Assembly (NCBI RefSeq): GCF_963924675.1
Contig: NC_089234.1
Coordinates: 23,403,668-23,467,667, forward strand
Reading direction: 5' to 3'
DNA length: 64,000 nt
Origin: Phocoena phocoena
Lineage: Eukaryota > Chordata > Mammalia > Artiodactyla > Phocoenidae
The position numbers were made by a program, and so were the translations under genes. The notes under the pieces were generated by a model, which saw only the letters and a list, made by a program, of their open reading frames with translations, searched no databases and was not told the DNA's origin. Below, piece by piece: positions 11,203-24,856 of this stretch. Numbering within the stretch: position 1 is the stretch's first letter; each line of letters begins with the position of its first letter.

Positions 11203-14200
11203 ATGGTAATAGGAACATACATATAGATAATTACTTTAAATGTAAATGGATTAAATGCTCCAACCAAAAGACATAGACTGGCTGAATGGATATAAAAATC
11301 AGACCTGTATATATGCTGTCTACAAGAGACCCACTTCAGACCTAGGGACACATACAGAATGAAAGTGAGGGGATGGTAAAAGATATTCCATGCAAATGGA
11401 AATCAAAAGAAAGCTGGAGTAGCAATTCTCATATCAGACAAAATAGACTTTAAAACAAAGACGACTACAAGATACAAAGAAGGACACTACAGAATGATCA
11501 AGGGATCAATCCAAGAAGAAGATATAACCATTGTAAACATTTATGCACCCAACATAGGAGCACCTCAATACATAAGGCAAATACTAACAGCCATAAAAGG
11601 GAAAATTAACAGTAACACAATCATAGTAGACAACTTTACCACCCCACTTTCACCAATGGACAGGTCAACCAAAATGAAAATAAATAAGGAAATACAACCT
11701 TTAAATGATACATTAAACAAGATGGACTTAATTGACATTTATAGGACATTCCAACCAAAAACAACAGAATACACATTCTTCTCAAGTGCTCATGGAACAT
11801 TCTCCAGGATAGATCATATCTTAGGTCACAAATAAAGCCTTGGTAAATTTAAGAAAACTGAAATCATATCAAGTATCTTTTCCGTCCACAACGCTATAAG
11901 ACTAGATATCAATTACAGGAAAAAGTCTGTAAGAAATACAAACACATAGAGGCTAAACAACACACTACTTAATAACCAAGAGATCACTGAAGAAATCAAA
12001 AAGAAAATCAAAAAATACCTAGAAACAAATGACAATGACCCAAACCGTATGGGATGTAGCAAAAGCAATTCTAAGAGGGAAGGTAATAGCTATACAAGCC
12101 TACCTTAAGAAACAAGAAACATCTCAAATAAACAACCTAACCTTACACCTAAAGCAATTAGAGAAAGAAGAACAAAAAACCCCAAGGTTAGCAGAAGGAA
12201 AGAAATCATAAAGATCAGATCAGAAATAAATGAAAGAGAAATGAAGGAGACAATAGCAAAGATCAATAAAGCTAAAAGCTGGTCCTTTGAGAAGATAAAC
12301 AAAATTGATAAACCATTAGCCAGACTCATCAAGAAAAAAAGAGAGAAGACTCAAATCAATAGAATTAGAACTGAAAAAGGAGAAGAAACAACTGACACTG
12401 GAGAAATACAAAGGATCATGAAAGATTACTACAAGCAAACACATGCAATAAAATGGACAACCAGGAAGAAATGGACAAATCCTTAGAAATGCACAACGTT
12501 CTGAGACTGAACCAGGAAGAAATAGAAAATATGAACAGACCAACCACAAGCACTGAAATTGAAACTGTGATTAAAAATCTTCCAACAAACAAAAGCCCAG
12601 GACCAGATGGCTTCACAGGCGAATTCTACCAAACATTCAGAGTTGAGCTAACATCTATCCTTCTCAAAGTCTTACAAAATATAGCAGAGACAGGAACACT
12701 CCCAAACTCATTCTACGAGGCCACCATCACTCTGATACCAAAACCAAAGATGGCACAAAGAAAGAAAACTACAGGCCCATATCACTGATGAACATAGATG
12801 CAAAAATCCTCAACAAAATACTAGCAAACAGAATCCAACAGCACATTAAAAGGATCATACACTACGATCTAGTGGGGTTTATGCCAGGAATGCAAGAATT
12901 CTTCAATATACGCAAATCAATCAACGGGATACACCATATTAACAAATTGAAGGAGAAAAACCATACGATCAACTCAATAGATGCAGAGAAAGCTTTCGAC
13001 AAAATTCAACACCCATTTATGATAAGAAAAAAAAACCTCCAGAAAGTATGCACAGAGAGAACTTTCCTCAACATAATAAAGGCCATATATGACAAACCCA
13101 CAGCCAACATCATCCTCAAGGGTGAAAAACTGAAAGCATTTCCACTAAGATCAGGAACAAGACAATTTTGCCCACTCTCACCACTCTCATTCAACACAGT
13201 TTTGGAAGTTTTAGCCACAGCAATCAAAGAAGAAAAAGAAATAAAAGGAACCCAAATTGGAAAAGAAGAAGTAAAGCTGTCACTGTTTGCAGATGACATG
13301 ATACTATAAACAGAGAATCCTAAAGATGCTACCAGAAAACTACTAGAGCTAATCAATGAATTTGATAGAGTGGCAGGATACAAAATTAATGCACAGAAAT
13401 CTCTTGCATTCCTATACACTAATGATGAAAAATCTGAAAATGAAATTAAGAAAACACTCCCATTTACCATTGCAACAAAAGAATAAAATATCTAGGAATA
13501 AACCTACCTAAGGAGACAAAAGACCTGTATGCAGAAAATTATAAGATACTGATGAAAGAAATTAAAGATGATACAAATATATGGAGAGATATACCATGTT
13601 CCTGGATTAGAAGAATCAACATTGTGAAAATGACTCTACTACCCAAAGCAATCTACAGATTCAATGCAATCCCTATCAAACTACCACTGGCATTTTTCAC
13701 AGAAATAGAGCAAAGCATTTCACAATGTGTATGGAAACACAAAAGACCCCGAGTAGCCCAAGCAATCTTGAGAAAGAAAAACGGAGCTGGAGGAATCAGG
13801 CTCCCTGACTTCAGACTCTACTAAAAAGCTACAGTAATCAAGACACTATGGTACTGGCACAAAAACAGAAATATAGATCAATGGAACAGGATAGAAAGCC
13901 CGGAGATAAAACCACACACATATGGTCACCTTATCTTTGATAAAGGAGGCAAGAATATACAGTGGAGAAAAGACAGCCTCTTTAATAAGTGGTGCTGGGA
14001 AAACTGGACAGCTACATGTAAAAGAATGGAATTAGAATACTCCCTAGCACCATACACAAAACTCCAAATGGATTAAAGACCTAAATGTAAGGCCAGACAC
14101 CATCAAACTCTTAGAGGAAAACATAGGCAGAACACTCTATGACACAAATCACAGCAAGATCCTTTTTGACCCACCTCCTAGAGAAATGGGAATAAAAACA

Positions 14201-15004
14201 AAAATAAACAGGTGGGACCTAATGAAACTTCAAAGCTTTTGCACAGCAAAGGAAACCATAAACAAGACAAAAAGACAACCCTCAGAATAGGAGAAAATAC
14301 TTGCAAATGAAGCAACTGACAAAGGATTAATCTCCAAAACATATAAGCAACTCATGCAGCTCAATATCCAGGAAACAAATAACCCAATCCAAAAATGGGC
14401 AGAAGACCTAAATAGACATTTCTCCAAAGAAGATATACAGATTGCCAACAAACACATGAAAGAATTCTCAACATCATTAATCATTAGAGAAATGCAAATC
14501 AAAACTACACTGAGATATCATCTCACACTGGTCAGCATGGCCATCATCAGAAAATCTAGAAACAATAAATGCTGGAGAGGGTGGGGAGAAAAGGGAACCC
14601 TCTTGCACTGTTGGTGGGAATGTAAATTGATACAGCCACTAGGGAGAACAGTACAGAGGTTCCTTAAAAAACTACAAATAGAACTACCATAACACCCAGC
14701 AATCCCACTACTGGGCATATACCCTGAGAAAACCATCATTCAAATAGAACCATGTACCAAAATGTTCATCACATCTCTGTTTACAATAGCCAGGACATGG
14801 AAGCAAACTAAGTGTCCATCAACAGATGAATTGATAAAGAAGTTGTGGCACATATATACAATGGAATATTACTCAGCCATAAAAAGGAATGAAACAGAGT
14901 TATTTGTAGTGAGATGGATGGACCTAGAGTTTGTCATACAGAGTGAAGTAAGTCAGAAAGAGAAAAACAAATACCGTATGCTAACACATATATATGGAAT
15001 CTAA
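11203..15004 (+). pseudogene. L1 ORF2 remnant (endonuclease / reverse transcriptase), broken
   Basis: ORF2p nicks target DNA and reverse-transcribes L1 RNA at the nick. The expected start at 11203 aligns with the ATG at 50945 of the second large L1. A TAG at 11224 and further stops destroy the N-terminal endonuclease. Reverse-transcriptase blocks survive in pieces: '[16 protein letters not shown]' near 12590-12640 and the catalytic FADD box at 13286-13297, followed at once by a TAA. The C-terminal Cys/His knuckle is also damaged: its second Cys reads Trp in 'CWRGWGEKG'. The final piece (14762-15004) ends in the usual 'KYRMLTHIYGI'. No long intact frame remains. Confidence 0.93.
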
Positions 15005-15397
15005 AAAAAAAAAAGAAAAGAAAATGGGCACAAGAACCTAGGGGCAAGATGGGAATAAAGACGCAGACCTACAAGCGAAGGGACTTGAGGATACGGGGAA
15101 GGGGAAGGGTAAGCTGGGATAAAGTGAGAGAGTGGTTTGCACATATATACACTACCAAAAGTAAAATAGATAGCTAGTGGGAAGCAGCCGCATAGCACAG
15201 GGAGATCAGCTCGGTGCTTTGTGATCACCTAGAGGGGTGGGTTAGGGAGGGTGGAGGGAGGGAGATGCAAGAGGGAAGAGATATGGGGACATACGTATCT
15301 GTATAACTGATTCACTTTGTTATAAAGCAGAAACTGACACACCATTGTAAAGCAATTATACTCTAATAACAATGTAAAAAAAGAAATCTCTTTGATG

Positions 15398-15845
15398 GAC
15401 CAGTTTCCTTCCTGCCACAGGACCTTTGCATATAATATTGCTTTTACCCCTAGATGCCACTCACCTCCTTTATCTAGTCAAACTTTGTTGTTTTTACTGA
15501 TGTGGTGCAATAGGCAGTAGCCAGCATGACCTATGCTATACTTTACACACACCCCCAAAAACGAAATCAAACCTTAGTTTTATCAAGCTCTAGATCTAAT
15601 TAATAATTTATAGAAAATACAGAGATAGACTAAGTTGTTCTAGAATTCCACAGGAATGTCTTCAGTCAAATCTAGACTGTAGGAAGCTCTATAAGATTCT
15701 CTACAGGAAATTATATAGAATTCAGGTCCTTTAATGTAAAATTTGCACGGGAAAAAGAAAAGAGGGGAGGGACTGTTACAGAGCAAACTATATAATGACC
15801 ATTAACCAAGTGCAGTGTGTACAGTCTTATTTGAATGAACCAACC
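15398..15845. other. Unique sequence between two L1 fragments
   Basis: No gene or recognised repeat. The first 90 bases may be a weak L2 remnant ('cctgccacaggacctttgca'). Confidence 0.35.
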
Positions 15846-16403
15846 ATAAAAAAGTCATTATCAAAATGCTGAAAGATAACAAGTGTTAGAGAGGATGTGG
15901 AGAAATTTTTAGAATCCTTGTACATTTTTGGTGGAAATGTAAAACGGTACAGCCTCTATGAAAACAGTATGGAGGTTTCTCAAGATATTAAAAATAGAAC
16001 TACCATATGATCGAGCAACCCCACTCCTGGGCATATAACCAAAAGAACTGATGAGATATGTGCACTTCCATGTTTACTTCAGTGTTAGTCACAACAGCCA
16101 AGATATGGAAACAACCTCAGTGTCCATCAACAGGTGAATGGATAAAGCAAATATCATATATGCGCACAATGGAATATTATCAGCCTTGACAAAGAAGGAA
16201 ATTCTGCAACACGTGACAATATGGATTAACCCGGAGGACAACACACTAACTGAAATAAGCCAAAGAAGGACACGTACACATGATTCCACTTATATGAGAT
16301 ATCTAAACTAGTCAAGCTCACAGAGATAGAGTGGAACGGTGGTTGCCAGGGATTTGGGGGAGGGGAAAATGGTGGGTTGCTATTCAACAGGCATAGTTTC
16401 TTC
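15846..16403 (+). repeat. Old L1 (L1M-type) 3' fragment
   Basis: Diverged ORF2 C-terminal and 3'UTR sequence is recognisable: 'ggtggaaatgtaaaacggta', 'aactaccatatgatcgagca', 'caatggaatattatcag', then 'ggtggttgccagggatttgg' and 'gttgctattcaacaggca' of the 3'UTR. It is clearly more diverged than the L1 at 9236. The 3' end meets the CHR SINE at 16404. Confidence 0.85.
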
Positions 16404-16613
16404 TTTTTTTTTTTTTTTTTGCGGTACGCGGGCCTGTCACTGTTGTGGCCTCTCCCGTTGCAGAGCACAGGCTCCGGACGCGCAGGCTCAGCGGCCATGG
16501 CTCATGGGCCCAGCCGCTCCGCAGCATGTGGGATCTTCCCGGACCGGGGCACGAACCCGTGTCCCCTGCATCGGCAGGCGGACTCTCAACCACTGCGCCA
16601 CCAAGGGAAGCCC
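16404..16613 (-). mobile_element. CHR-2-type SINE, minus strand
   Basis: A poly(T) run (16404-16420) is followed by the complement of the complete CHR-2 body, including the reverse B box ('ggggcacgaacccgtg') and the reverse head ('accaagggaagccccc'). The body retains the 'ctcagcggccatggctcatg' segment that the copies at 5705 and 63350 lack. No clear target duplication could be assigned, because both flanks are T-rich. Confidence 0.92.
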
Positions 16614-18414
16614 CCTTGTTTTTTTTTTAAAGCAATTTATCTTCCATTCTTTGTTAAAATTATTCTCAATAGCTTGTTTTCCCCCTTTTCATTAAAACTC
16701 TGTCAGACTAGCTCAAATTTTGCCCATTGTTTCAAGAAATGAAGCCATGATGTGGAATTGGAGCCGGCAGCATTGATGTCAGGACAGGTTCAAATGACAC
16801 CCATCACTTGAGTAAAAATTTATAGCTCTGCCTGTGCTGTGCGGTGCTCTGTGTTTCAGTTCAGGGCCGATAAGAGATTTATCAAAGGAAGGTAACAAGA
16901 TGTACGGGAATAGCAGGTAAAGTTTTGAAAGGCTTTATGAACTAGAGTAAATCTTGAAACTTTGGGTTTAATCTTTGAAAGTTGGACTTCCAGGTATAAT
17001 TACAGGTTAACACTTGACATATTGTGTAGGTGAAAAAAAGTAAGACACTGGGAAAGCATGTCTCTAATGAAGCCAAGAAGTTCCCATTACCTGATACATG
17101 CGTGTAAGTACCTATGGGATCCAAAACAATACCATTACTAGGATGGCAATTAGCCACCAGCAATCAGGCAAGAAGTGGATCATGGGCTTTTTCAGGAAGG
17201 CACCCCTAGGTGTTCAGTTCCAGCCAGTGGTTGCCATGTTGAAACTCAGGTCTTTTGTGCACATTTTCTGAGACATTTTAAGAGCAGCCAAAAACTTAGA
17301 TGATTATGTGAAATCTCCTAGTTACATAATGTTGGCAAATCGTTCAAATTTATAGTCTTTGTGGGCCAGTTCTATGTCTACCAAACAAAGCTAAACTACA
17401 GCCCTCATTCTGCCTGAAGCTATCATGTTTACAAACTCTGATCTACACGCATCCTTTTTTTTAATCCCTTTCCTCCTATTTTTTTTTTTTTCATATTTAA
17501 CTTGGTTCAGGGCAAGCTGCAATATTTGTTCCTCGTTGAATTTATTTTCTTGGACCTTTACTGTTGTTCCAGATTTTTTTTTCAATGCTGTTTTTGAATC
17601 CTTCTTCATTTTGTTTGTTAAATATTTTTCCACAGAGTATAAAATAATGAACATCAATGGGGAAAGAGTTGGTGGGGAGAAACTGTGGACTAATCTATAA
17701 GAGGTACTTTTTCTTGGGCAGATTAGAGTTTGGTGCTAATAAAACCCAGCTTAAAAGTTTCACTTTTATAATGAATTTTCAAAGAATAAACAATATGTCT
17801 TTCTAACCAGAGCTGAAAAGATTGTGAATCACCATGTATAACGTATACTTTTGACAAAATTAACCTAAGACGGTTACCTTAGTTTAATTGGTTAGCTAAT
17901 GATGTTTACCGTAAGATGGCAACACAGATGTCTCTGATTTTAAACTTTGGCCTAACTGGTCATGTAAGTGAAACATTTGGGAGTAAACCTGGCAATGCCT
18001 TGGTGATTATTTATTGAGTCTGCAAGGTCACAATGATATAAAGTGGGAGACCCACAAATGCATGGGGAGACAGGATGTTAGGGAGAGTGGACTGGTCTGG
18101 GACTTGGAAATGAAGTTCCAGAAGTGAAGTTTCAGTGTCAGCCCTGCTGCCAACAAGGTGTAAAAACCTCTCTGCTCCTAGGTTAATTATTTATTTACTA
18201 TTTATACCTTGCCTATTTCCAAAACAGATTGGAGGTGGCTTTCAATAAAAACCACTAATGTATCAGAACTCTTTTACGAGGTAATAACCCAACATTAAAA
18301 AAAAAAGATAGTTATAGCCGCAAATCTAAGCTAAGGGAATACACTGTAATGGAGCACGAAATGCTGCTAGGAGTTCTGTGGCTACAGAGTAAAGCAGGAA
18401 ACAAGTTGTGCCAC
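16614..18414. other. Unique sequence, nothing recognised
   Basis: Several poly(T) and poly(A) runs (for example 17455-17490) create Lys- or Phe-rich open frames without coding value. The stretch 17330-17440 vaguely resembles a degraded DNA-transposon end but is not callable. Confidence 0.35.
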
Positions 18415-18530
18415 TGCTATAATCAATGGGTCTCAGTTTTGTTATTTACAAAACGGGTGGGAAATGAGAGTTAGATTAAATCACTTTTTAGGTCTTCTCC
18501 GACTGGGTTCAGATGTTTCTGTTACAAAGT
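18415..18530 (+). repeat. MIR-like fragment
   Basis: The phrase 'gggtctcagttttgttattt' followed by 'acaaaacgggtgggaaatga' and 'ttagattaaatcac' matches the second half of MIR. Short and diverged, so tentative. Confidence 0.5.
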
Positions 18531-19403
18531 GGTAAGTACGTTTCTGAAAAGAATTCCTCACATTCTGCAGGATCAAGCACCCACAGCAGAAATTTGGAGT
18601 CAGGTGGTTCACTCACAACCTATGTAACTTTGTAACCAGAGAACTATAAGAATAAGTAACAATGCTAATGAAAATACTGGTAAAATTCTAAATAAAGAAA
18701 GAAAAACTATAATACTTGGAAGACTTTACCAAGAGCAGGTCTGAATGTGGGCTGATGTAACCCTGTGTAGGGAAAGGTCGAGACTATGTAAAGAGATGGT
18801 TCAAGGACAAAATACACACAGATAAGGCAACACGTGCAATTAGAACTTCAAGATGATGCGTAAGGCCGACCTGAGTCAAGACAAAGAACATGGGGCTAGA
18901 AACATAGAACGTGGTACCACATTCCTCAGAAGTCTGCTCACGTACTTTGAGTTCAGTCAGAGAAGTATCTGTAAGTGGGAACTGATCACTCTCAGATGAC
19001 CTGTGTTTCTGTGAAGATGTGTTACAGTTTCTGTGTTGGACCAGACACAGCTGAAAGGTTCCATCAAAAATATTGATTTCGCTGCCATTGTGTAGAGAAG
19101 GACTAAAAGGCTAGTAAGTTGTAACCGAAAAAAACAAGAAAAGCTATAGGAGGAATATGGCTACAAGGAAATTATAACCTTAAATGATGATTGCGAGAAA
19201 GAATGTGGGATAATTTTGAAAAAAAATCATGAAAATGGCATTAGAAAATGGAGAAGAAAATTATCAATAAGTTCATGGTGGCTTGTGGCTGCAAACTGAA
19301 TAAAGAAAACCTGTTTGGCCAAAAAAGAATTCATGAAAGCATTGAGAAAAATGGAAGGAGTTGTCCAACCATTCCCATTTTGGGAGAATAAAATTCCTTT
19401 AAA
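18531..19403. other. Unique sequence, nothing recognised
   Basis: AT-rich DNA without recognised repeats, open frames of note or RNA genes. Confidence 0.35.
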
Positions 19404-19602
19404 CTAGTGTTTCTCAGACAGGGGCAATTTTGTTCCTCAAGGGGCATTTAGCAATGTCTGGAGATGTTTTTGGTTGTTGCGACTGGGGAGGTCCTATTGG
19501 CATATGATGGAAAGAAGTCAGGTATGCAATGGAAGGACAGGCCCCTACAACACAGAGTTATCTGACCTGAAATGTTAACAGTGCTATGATTGAGAATCCC
19601 TA
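19404..19602 (+). mobile_element. MER5A-type hAT MITE
   Basis: The full MER5A order is present: terminal 'tagtgtttctcagaca', then 'gcaatgtctggagatgtttt', 'ggttgttgcgactggggagg', and the closing 'attgagaatccctac', an inverted copy of the start. It is an ancient non-autonomous hAT-Charlie element. An imperfect target duplication (around 'ttaaac') may flank it. Confidence 0.85.
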
Positions 19603-21324
19603 CATTAAACAAAGAGAGGGTCAATTTTTCAGTCTAGAATCACTGCTTTAAACATAACTAACAAGTTCTTCTTTTCTTGAGGCAATTTACCATGACCCAT
19701 TCTGCTTCCCATGACCTAAGTGGAAGTTGTACAGGTTTTCTCCAGTCCCTTACGTGATGGCCTTGAGACCCATTTGCTCCCACCGACCTGATCCTTGGAG
19801 CCTTAAGATGAAGCTTGACTCAACCTTAATCCACATCTGATGTCTTTTAAAATGTTCACATTTTAATTATTTTCTGCTCTTTGCTTTGCTTTAGTTCTTT
19901 GGACCCCTAACGGATTGGTGTTCTGACTTGTGGGGTAATGACCTTCTGATCCTGGTTATAACTTTTTCTCTTTCTTCAGTTTGATTCCTTTTCTGATGCC
20001 CTGAGTTTTACTGCTCTCAAACAGTATTCATCATGGTCAGTTACATGGAAGAAGCCAAATCGGAGCATTTTTAGTGTGTAGTCAAGTTTCTGAATATTGG
20101 ACGGCCCCTCTGTGCTTCTCAGGGCACTGCCTTCATGCCAACTATAGTCTTCACTGCTAAAATTACTGAAATAGTCCTTAGATTACTAATACGTGGCTTG
20201 AAGGAGATGAAGTGAATCAGATGAAAACAAAAGAAGTAGAATCAAATGCCTTGCTTCTAAGAAAGCAGAAGAAGTACGCGCTTGTATTCACAAGAGGAAG
20301 AAGCTCTTGACACACACAGCTGACTCTGGCATCTCTTTCTTTCCTAGGATTTAGCACAAATGGCTGCAGGCTTGAAGTTTACTTAGCTTAGACTCTTCAG
20401 ATTGGAAATCAGTAGGGGAACTCAATCACACATTTTAGGATACCTTGTATGCCTACATTGGATCTGATTTGAATGGAACATTATTACAGGAAAATCTGCC
20501 CTTTGCCAGCTGTTTCAAATGCCAATGCCACCTGAGACTTCTTCTATAAGGGAACATAACACCTTTTTCTGACATTTCCCCTCATGACTGACATTCACCA
20601 GAAATTTCTCCTTAGCCATTGGTTTCATTAACATTATTATTGCTTCTGGTTGGCACTCTGCTCTCTACATAATCCTGTAAAGATCAGATAGCATTTTGTT
20701 CCAAATATAAAATTCTTTCTCATACGTGCATTCACCACACAAGAAGCCCACAGGAACACGTGGACACAGCCGACTGTAGGTCAAGTAGACTCCAAGAGAG
20801 TGTGTTCTCCCAAAACCCAGGCAGAGGGAGGTGTTTGCCGTGATAGTCTATACTCCTCACAAATGTTCCAGAACAGGGGAAAAAGAGGAAATGCTTTCAT
20901 CTCTGTACCCTAAGTGTTCCTCATTCTGAGGACAATAAAGAGAGATTCATGGGTAGCACATCTACCCTACTCTAGGCTAAATGGAAAGCAGCATCACACA
21001 GTTAACTAAAAATTGTGTCTAGAAAGGTTCATTACAGCACAAGGAAAGAAAATTAGAGTAATTTCTTACCTGGTTTCTTAGCGTATGTGCATATGCGAGC
21101 GATTGCATGCAAGTCTGTATGCACACAGAAAAAGAATGCATCTCACTGTTTTTGCTCTTCACGGTGGGTCCTGAATTGCAGGATTTATGAGCTGTCAGAA
21201 TTTCAGTAAGTGAAAATGTCATCCTACTTCTAATGATATATTTGATTAAACCATGCGGATATGTAATAGACATTCTTCAGGAGCTTATTGAGACCAGTCA
21301 GTACATAAAATGCCTTCTCTACTG
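19603..21324. other. Unique sequence, nothing recognised
   Basis: No recognised repeat or gene in 1.7 kb. Sequence complexity is ordinary. Confidence 0.35.
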
Positions 21325-21415
21325 GTAACCAAGATTTACTAAATGCCTCCTACGTGTATCAGACACTCTGCCAAGGGTTCTACACGTGTTATTTTATTTA
21401 ATTCTCCGGTGTCTT
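21325..21415 (-). repeat. MIR-like fragment, minus strand
   Basis: The phrase 'tactaaatgcctcctacg' then 'cagacactctgccaagg' and 'cgtgttattttatttaattc' matches the reverse strand of a MIR 3' part. The rest of the element is not visible. Confidence 0.5.
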
Positions 21416-22501
21416 CGAATTATGTGTTCACCAAATCATTCCTTTTAAGAGAAATGTATTTTCCAGCACCCCTGAAGTTAGATCGGATCATGGGACTAAG
21501 TTACGGTCAAAAAAAATGTGGGCAGGAGTAATGCATGCCATTTTCAGAGCTTACCCTTGAAAACTCTCACATGCTCCTTTGCATGTACACTCTCACTCTC
21601 ATTCTTTTCTCATTGGTTAGCTGGAGGGAGAGGATGCAGAGGAGGGTTTTTTTGGCTTATGAGAACAAGTGGATGAAGACAGCCTGGATTCCGTGGAGGA
21701 AAGCCACTCAGGAAGGCTGATGGTGACTATATGAACTGATAACTTTTCATGAGGAATACATAAAGTTAAACAATGCTAAGGGACTCAGATTTCATCGCTG
21801 TCACTGCAGAAGCTAGTATTATTTAACCTGCCTTATACAGCAATCGTTAACTAGGAAAAGGGTGCTGCTGTAATATAAAATTTAAAGATGCAGTATTTGC
21901 CTTAAAAGTCTGGTGATAGGTGGTAAATGAGACTGATAATAGAGGCTCAAAAGATGGGAACTCATGTCATTCGGTGGCAACGTATTTGGTATACCCTCAC
22001 CCACAAAAGGGTAGACAGCCAACCACACGCCTTCTGAGCCAGCAGCTTCACTGGCAAGAGTTAGAAGCATCAAACTGTTAGTGTATGTTGGATACTGTTG
22101 GCTGCTTTGACAAGGCATTGCAAGAAAGAGATGAACTCAGGAAAAACCTGGCTAGTTTTCAAGTAGCAATGAAAGGAAATAGAGAAAGTCAGAAAGGTAG
22201 GGCCTTATTTCTAGAAAAGCCATTTGCTTCCTGACACAAACAATAAAACATGGAATTTTAAAAAGGTTTTAAGGGTCAGTGACCTAACAAAACTTAGATG
22301 AGTAAAATGTCTAAAGACAACTATCAAATTAAATTATCAAACGTGGCTTCTCATTCAAGACTGACAGCTGTCATTATCTTGAGAGAGGAAAGCATAAGTT
22401 TGAGGAAACAACAAAATATGGCAGATGTGAAATTAAATTTAGAACTTTCCGTGGGGATGTTGGCATAAGGAAATAACTATAATCAAAAGATCATATACAG
22501 C
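21416..22501. other. Unique sequence, nothing recognised
   Basis: No recognised repeat, gene or RNA. Short open frames at 21343-21531 and 21535-21720 show no family features. Confidence 0.35.
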
Positions 22502-22735
22502 GCTATGGGCTGAATTGTGGCTCCCCAAATTCATTTGTTGGCATCCTAACTTCTACTACCTCAGAATGTGACCTTATTTGATATAGGGTATATACAGAGG
22601 TAATCAAGTTAAACTAAGGTCCTTAGGGTGAGTTCCAATCCGATATGATGGCTGTTCTTACAGGAAGAGGACATTTTGTCACAGACTGGTACAGAAGGAA
22701 GACCATGTGAAGACACAGGGAGAAGACAGCAAAGT
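22502..22735 (+). mobile_element. MLT1-type MaLR LTR fragment
   Basis: The left part reads 'gctatgggctgaattgtggc', 'acctcagaatgtgaccttat', and later 'gaagaccatgtgaagacaca', a sequence order specific to MLT1 LTRs of the ERVL-MaLR class. The 3' part with its polyadenylation region is absent or too diverged. No internal retroviral coding sequence accompanies it. Confidence 0.8.
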
Positions 22736-24856
22736 GAATCAGTGAATTCTCTGTGCTTTCCCTCTCTAATTTTCCAAATGGCAGCATCACTGTGGTTAGC
22801 CTGCCCCTGCTCTACCATTGTATATTAAGTGTGTGGGGAGGGAGGAAATAGCTTGTCTCTTTAAGTCATAGGTATTAGACCAAGAAGAGCCACGTCTAGT
22901 GAGATGGAGAAACTAGCTCATTACCCAGAGATCCTGCTGGATGCAGTGTCTAGATAGAACTCTGGGGTGTCTCCTTTGGGTGGTGCTAAATATGTTCCAC
23001 GCATGGGAAAAGCGTAGGTGAGACACTGCTCTGTACTATCCATACCTTTTCATTTCCTCTTGGGCACGTGGATAAACTGCCTTTGCAAGTTGCCTTACAG
23101 GAGGTAAGGCAATGTGACTCAGGTGTGGTTAAGAAATGTCAGTATAATGACATGATTCCTCCAATAATGGCCTCTAAAATCTCTTACAGAATCTCTCTCT
23201 CTCTTACAGAATTCCTCTGCTCTCTTCTCCTCTCCTCCCCTTCCCTCCTCCAATTTGGCTAGACAGGTGAAGGGATCCAGGGAAGAACTCCAAAGATATA
23301 GGGGAGCCCAGAATTCCTAGAGTAGATGAAAGGATCCCAGATCCCACAGTCCCTGCTTTACAAGGCTGCCAAGGAAACTGCCCAATCTAGAATATTCTCA
23401 TTGGACTTTATGGGAGCCAGAATTAATTAACTCTAATTTGCTTAAGCCATGAAATTTTCAAGTTTACTTGTTATTGAAGCAGCTAGTATTACTACTCCTG
23501 ACTCATGCACTTCCCAATAATCCAGAAAAATAACAATAGCAATAGCTTTTTGGAAGAGTCTCTCGAATATTACTAAGTTGCTCAAGAGTATACAGTAAAT
23601 AAGCCAGTATGTGGTGGGTTAATCAAGTCAAAGTGGTTTAGTTTTAGCCCCAGAATGAAAACTGAAGTAACTTTAATATTACTTCACTGTACAAACACAT
23701 AGAATAGGGATCTTCCCGAACCAAGACAGATACATAAATTTGATCTGTCAATAGCATATGCACAAACACACACACAGATACCCCAAACTTTAATTAAATT
23801 CTTTCTGCAACTATGTAATGAATTACAATGATTCATATGAATTAAGAATGAGGGGAAATCACCAATGGCAGAAAAAAACAGGAATTGACCCTCATCCCTG
23901 CCAAGTTATAGCAAGTATAATGGAGTCTGAACATGAGGAAAAAAAGCGGGGGGAAGTCACTGCAGTGTTAAGAGGCAGTTGCTTATAGAATATGTCTGAA
24001 TAGGAAAATTACTAACGAGGCAGTGTCAGTCTCGAACTAGCTAATCCAGACGCCAAGTATAAGTGAAACAGTGCCACAGATCAGTGTGTCAGTGACAACA
24101 CGAACACCAGTGACCAGACTTGCGGGACCACAGAAAGAGCTGAACGACTGAAGCGGGTTACCTGGAGATGGAAGCATTAGCCTCTCAGAGTTCACAACAT
24201 GCATTAATATCCTAATGAAAAACCTAATCCCAAGCTACTTGCCTAGTGATTATTTCCCGGGATGACTAATCACAGACAGAATTAAGAAATGAAATACGCT
24301 AGAATTAGCGTCATTATGGACATCAAATTGTACTTGTTGAAGAAGGAAAAAGTAACAACCAGATGCTATTTTTTTAACCAGGAGTTCTGCATAGATTTAT
24401 TGACTACTTTTCTTTGAAGGTTAAAGTTATATTCAATTTTGCTGGCGATGTATTGTGATCAGACAGAATTGGATTTTTCCTTTCTATTCAGACATGATGA
24501 GGTGCTGAATACAGACATGAACAATAGACAGTGGGTAACAAATGGCCCCAAAGTCACAAGAGAGAAGAAACAGAGACCTATGACTCTAATTCCCATAGGT
24601 ATTCAACAAAGCCTGATTTTGTCATGACACAGGGACTAGGCTGTATGTATGGTCTCTGCCTGCCCTGACAAGATAGCTCAGCTAATAAGATATTATTCTA
24701 ATATCATGGCAATCTTTTAGTGTTCTGTTGAATCTTTTTCTCTCCCTCCCTCTCTTCCTTCCTTCTTAATAGATGTGGCCTACATTACAGTTGATCTTAA
24801 AAATACTTCAAATGATCAGAGGCACTGTGGACACTTTTTGTTTTGCAAAGATAACT
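22736..24856. other. Mostly unique sequence, with a possible regulatory patch
   Basis: No gene or recognised repeat. A tandem duplication of the unit 'ctcttacagaat' lies at about 23180-23212. At about 24190-24310 the sequence is rich in homeodomain-like cores ('ctaatcccaag', 'gatgactaatcaca', 'agaattagcgtcattatgg') and looks conserved in texture; this is inference only. Confidence 0.35.

Larger units (their letters stand above)
9222..15397 (+). mobile_element. L1 retrotransposon, 5'-truncated in the 5'UTR, defective
   Basis: The body is about 9236-15383 and is bounded by the exact 14-bp duplication 'aaatctctttgatg' at 9222-9235 and 15384-15397. The 5'UTR remnant (9236-10251) starts at the segment corresponding to about 48600 of the second large L1, so roughly 0.95 kb of 5'UTR is missing. 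Broken ORF1 and ORF2 follow, then a 3'UTR from 15005 ending in a short A-rich tail. An (AT)n run at 9515-9534 and T-rich tracts interrupt the 5'UTR. Both ORFs carry several stops, so the copy cannot retrotranspose by itself. Confidence 0.96.

Noticed and set aside
17391..17657. 88-codon Lys-rich minus-strand frame
   Set aside because: The lysines come from poly(T) runs on the plus strand. No recognised domain and no supporting context; a degraded gene fragment cannot be excluded but has no evidence.
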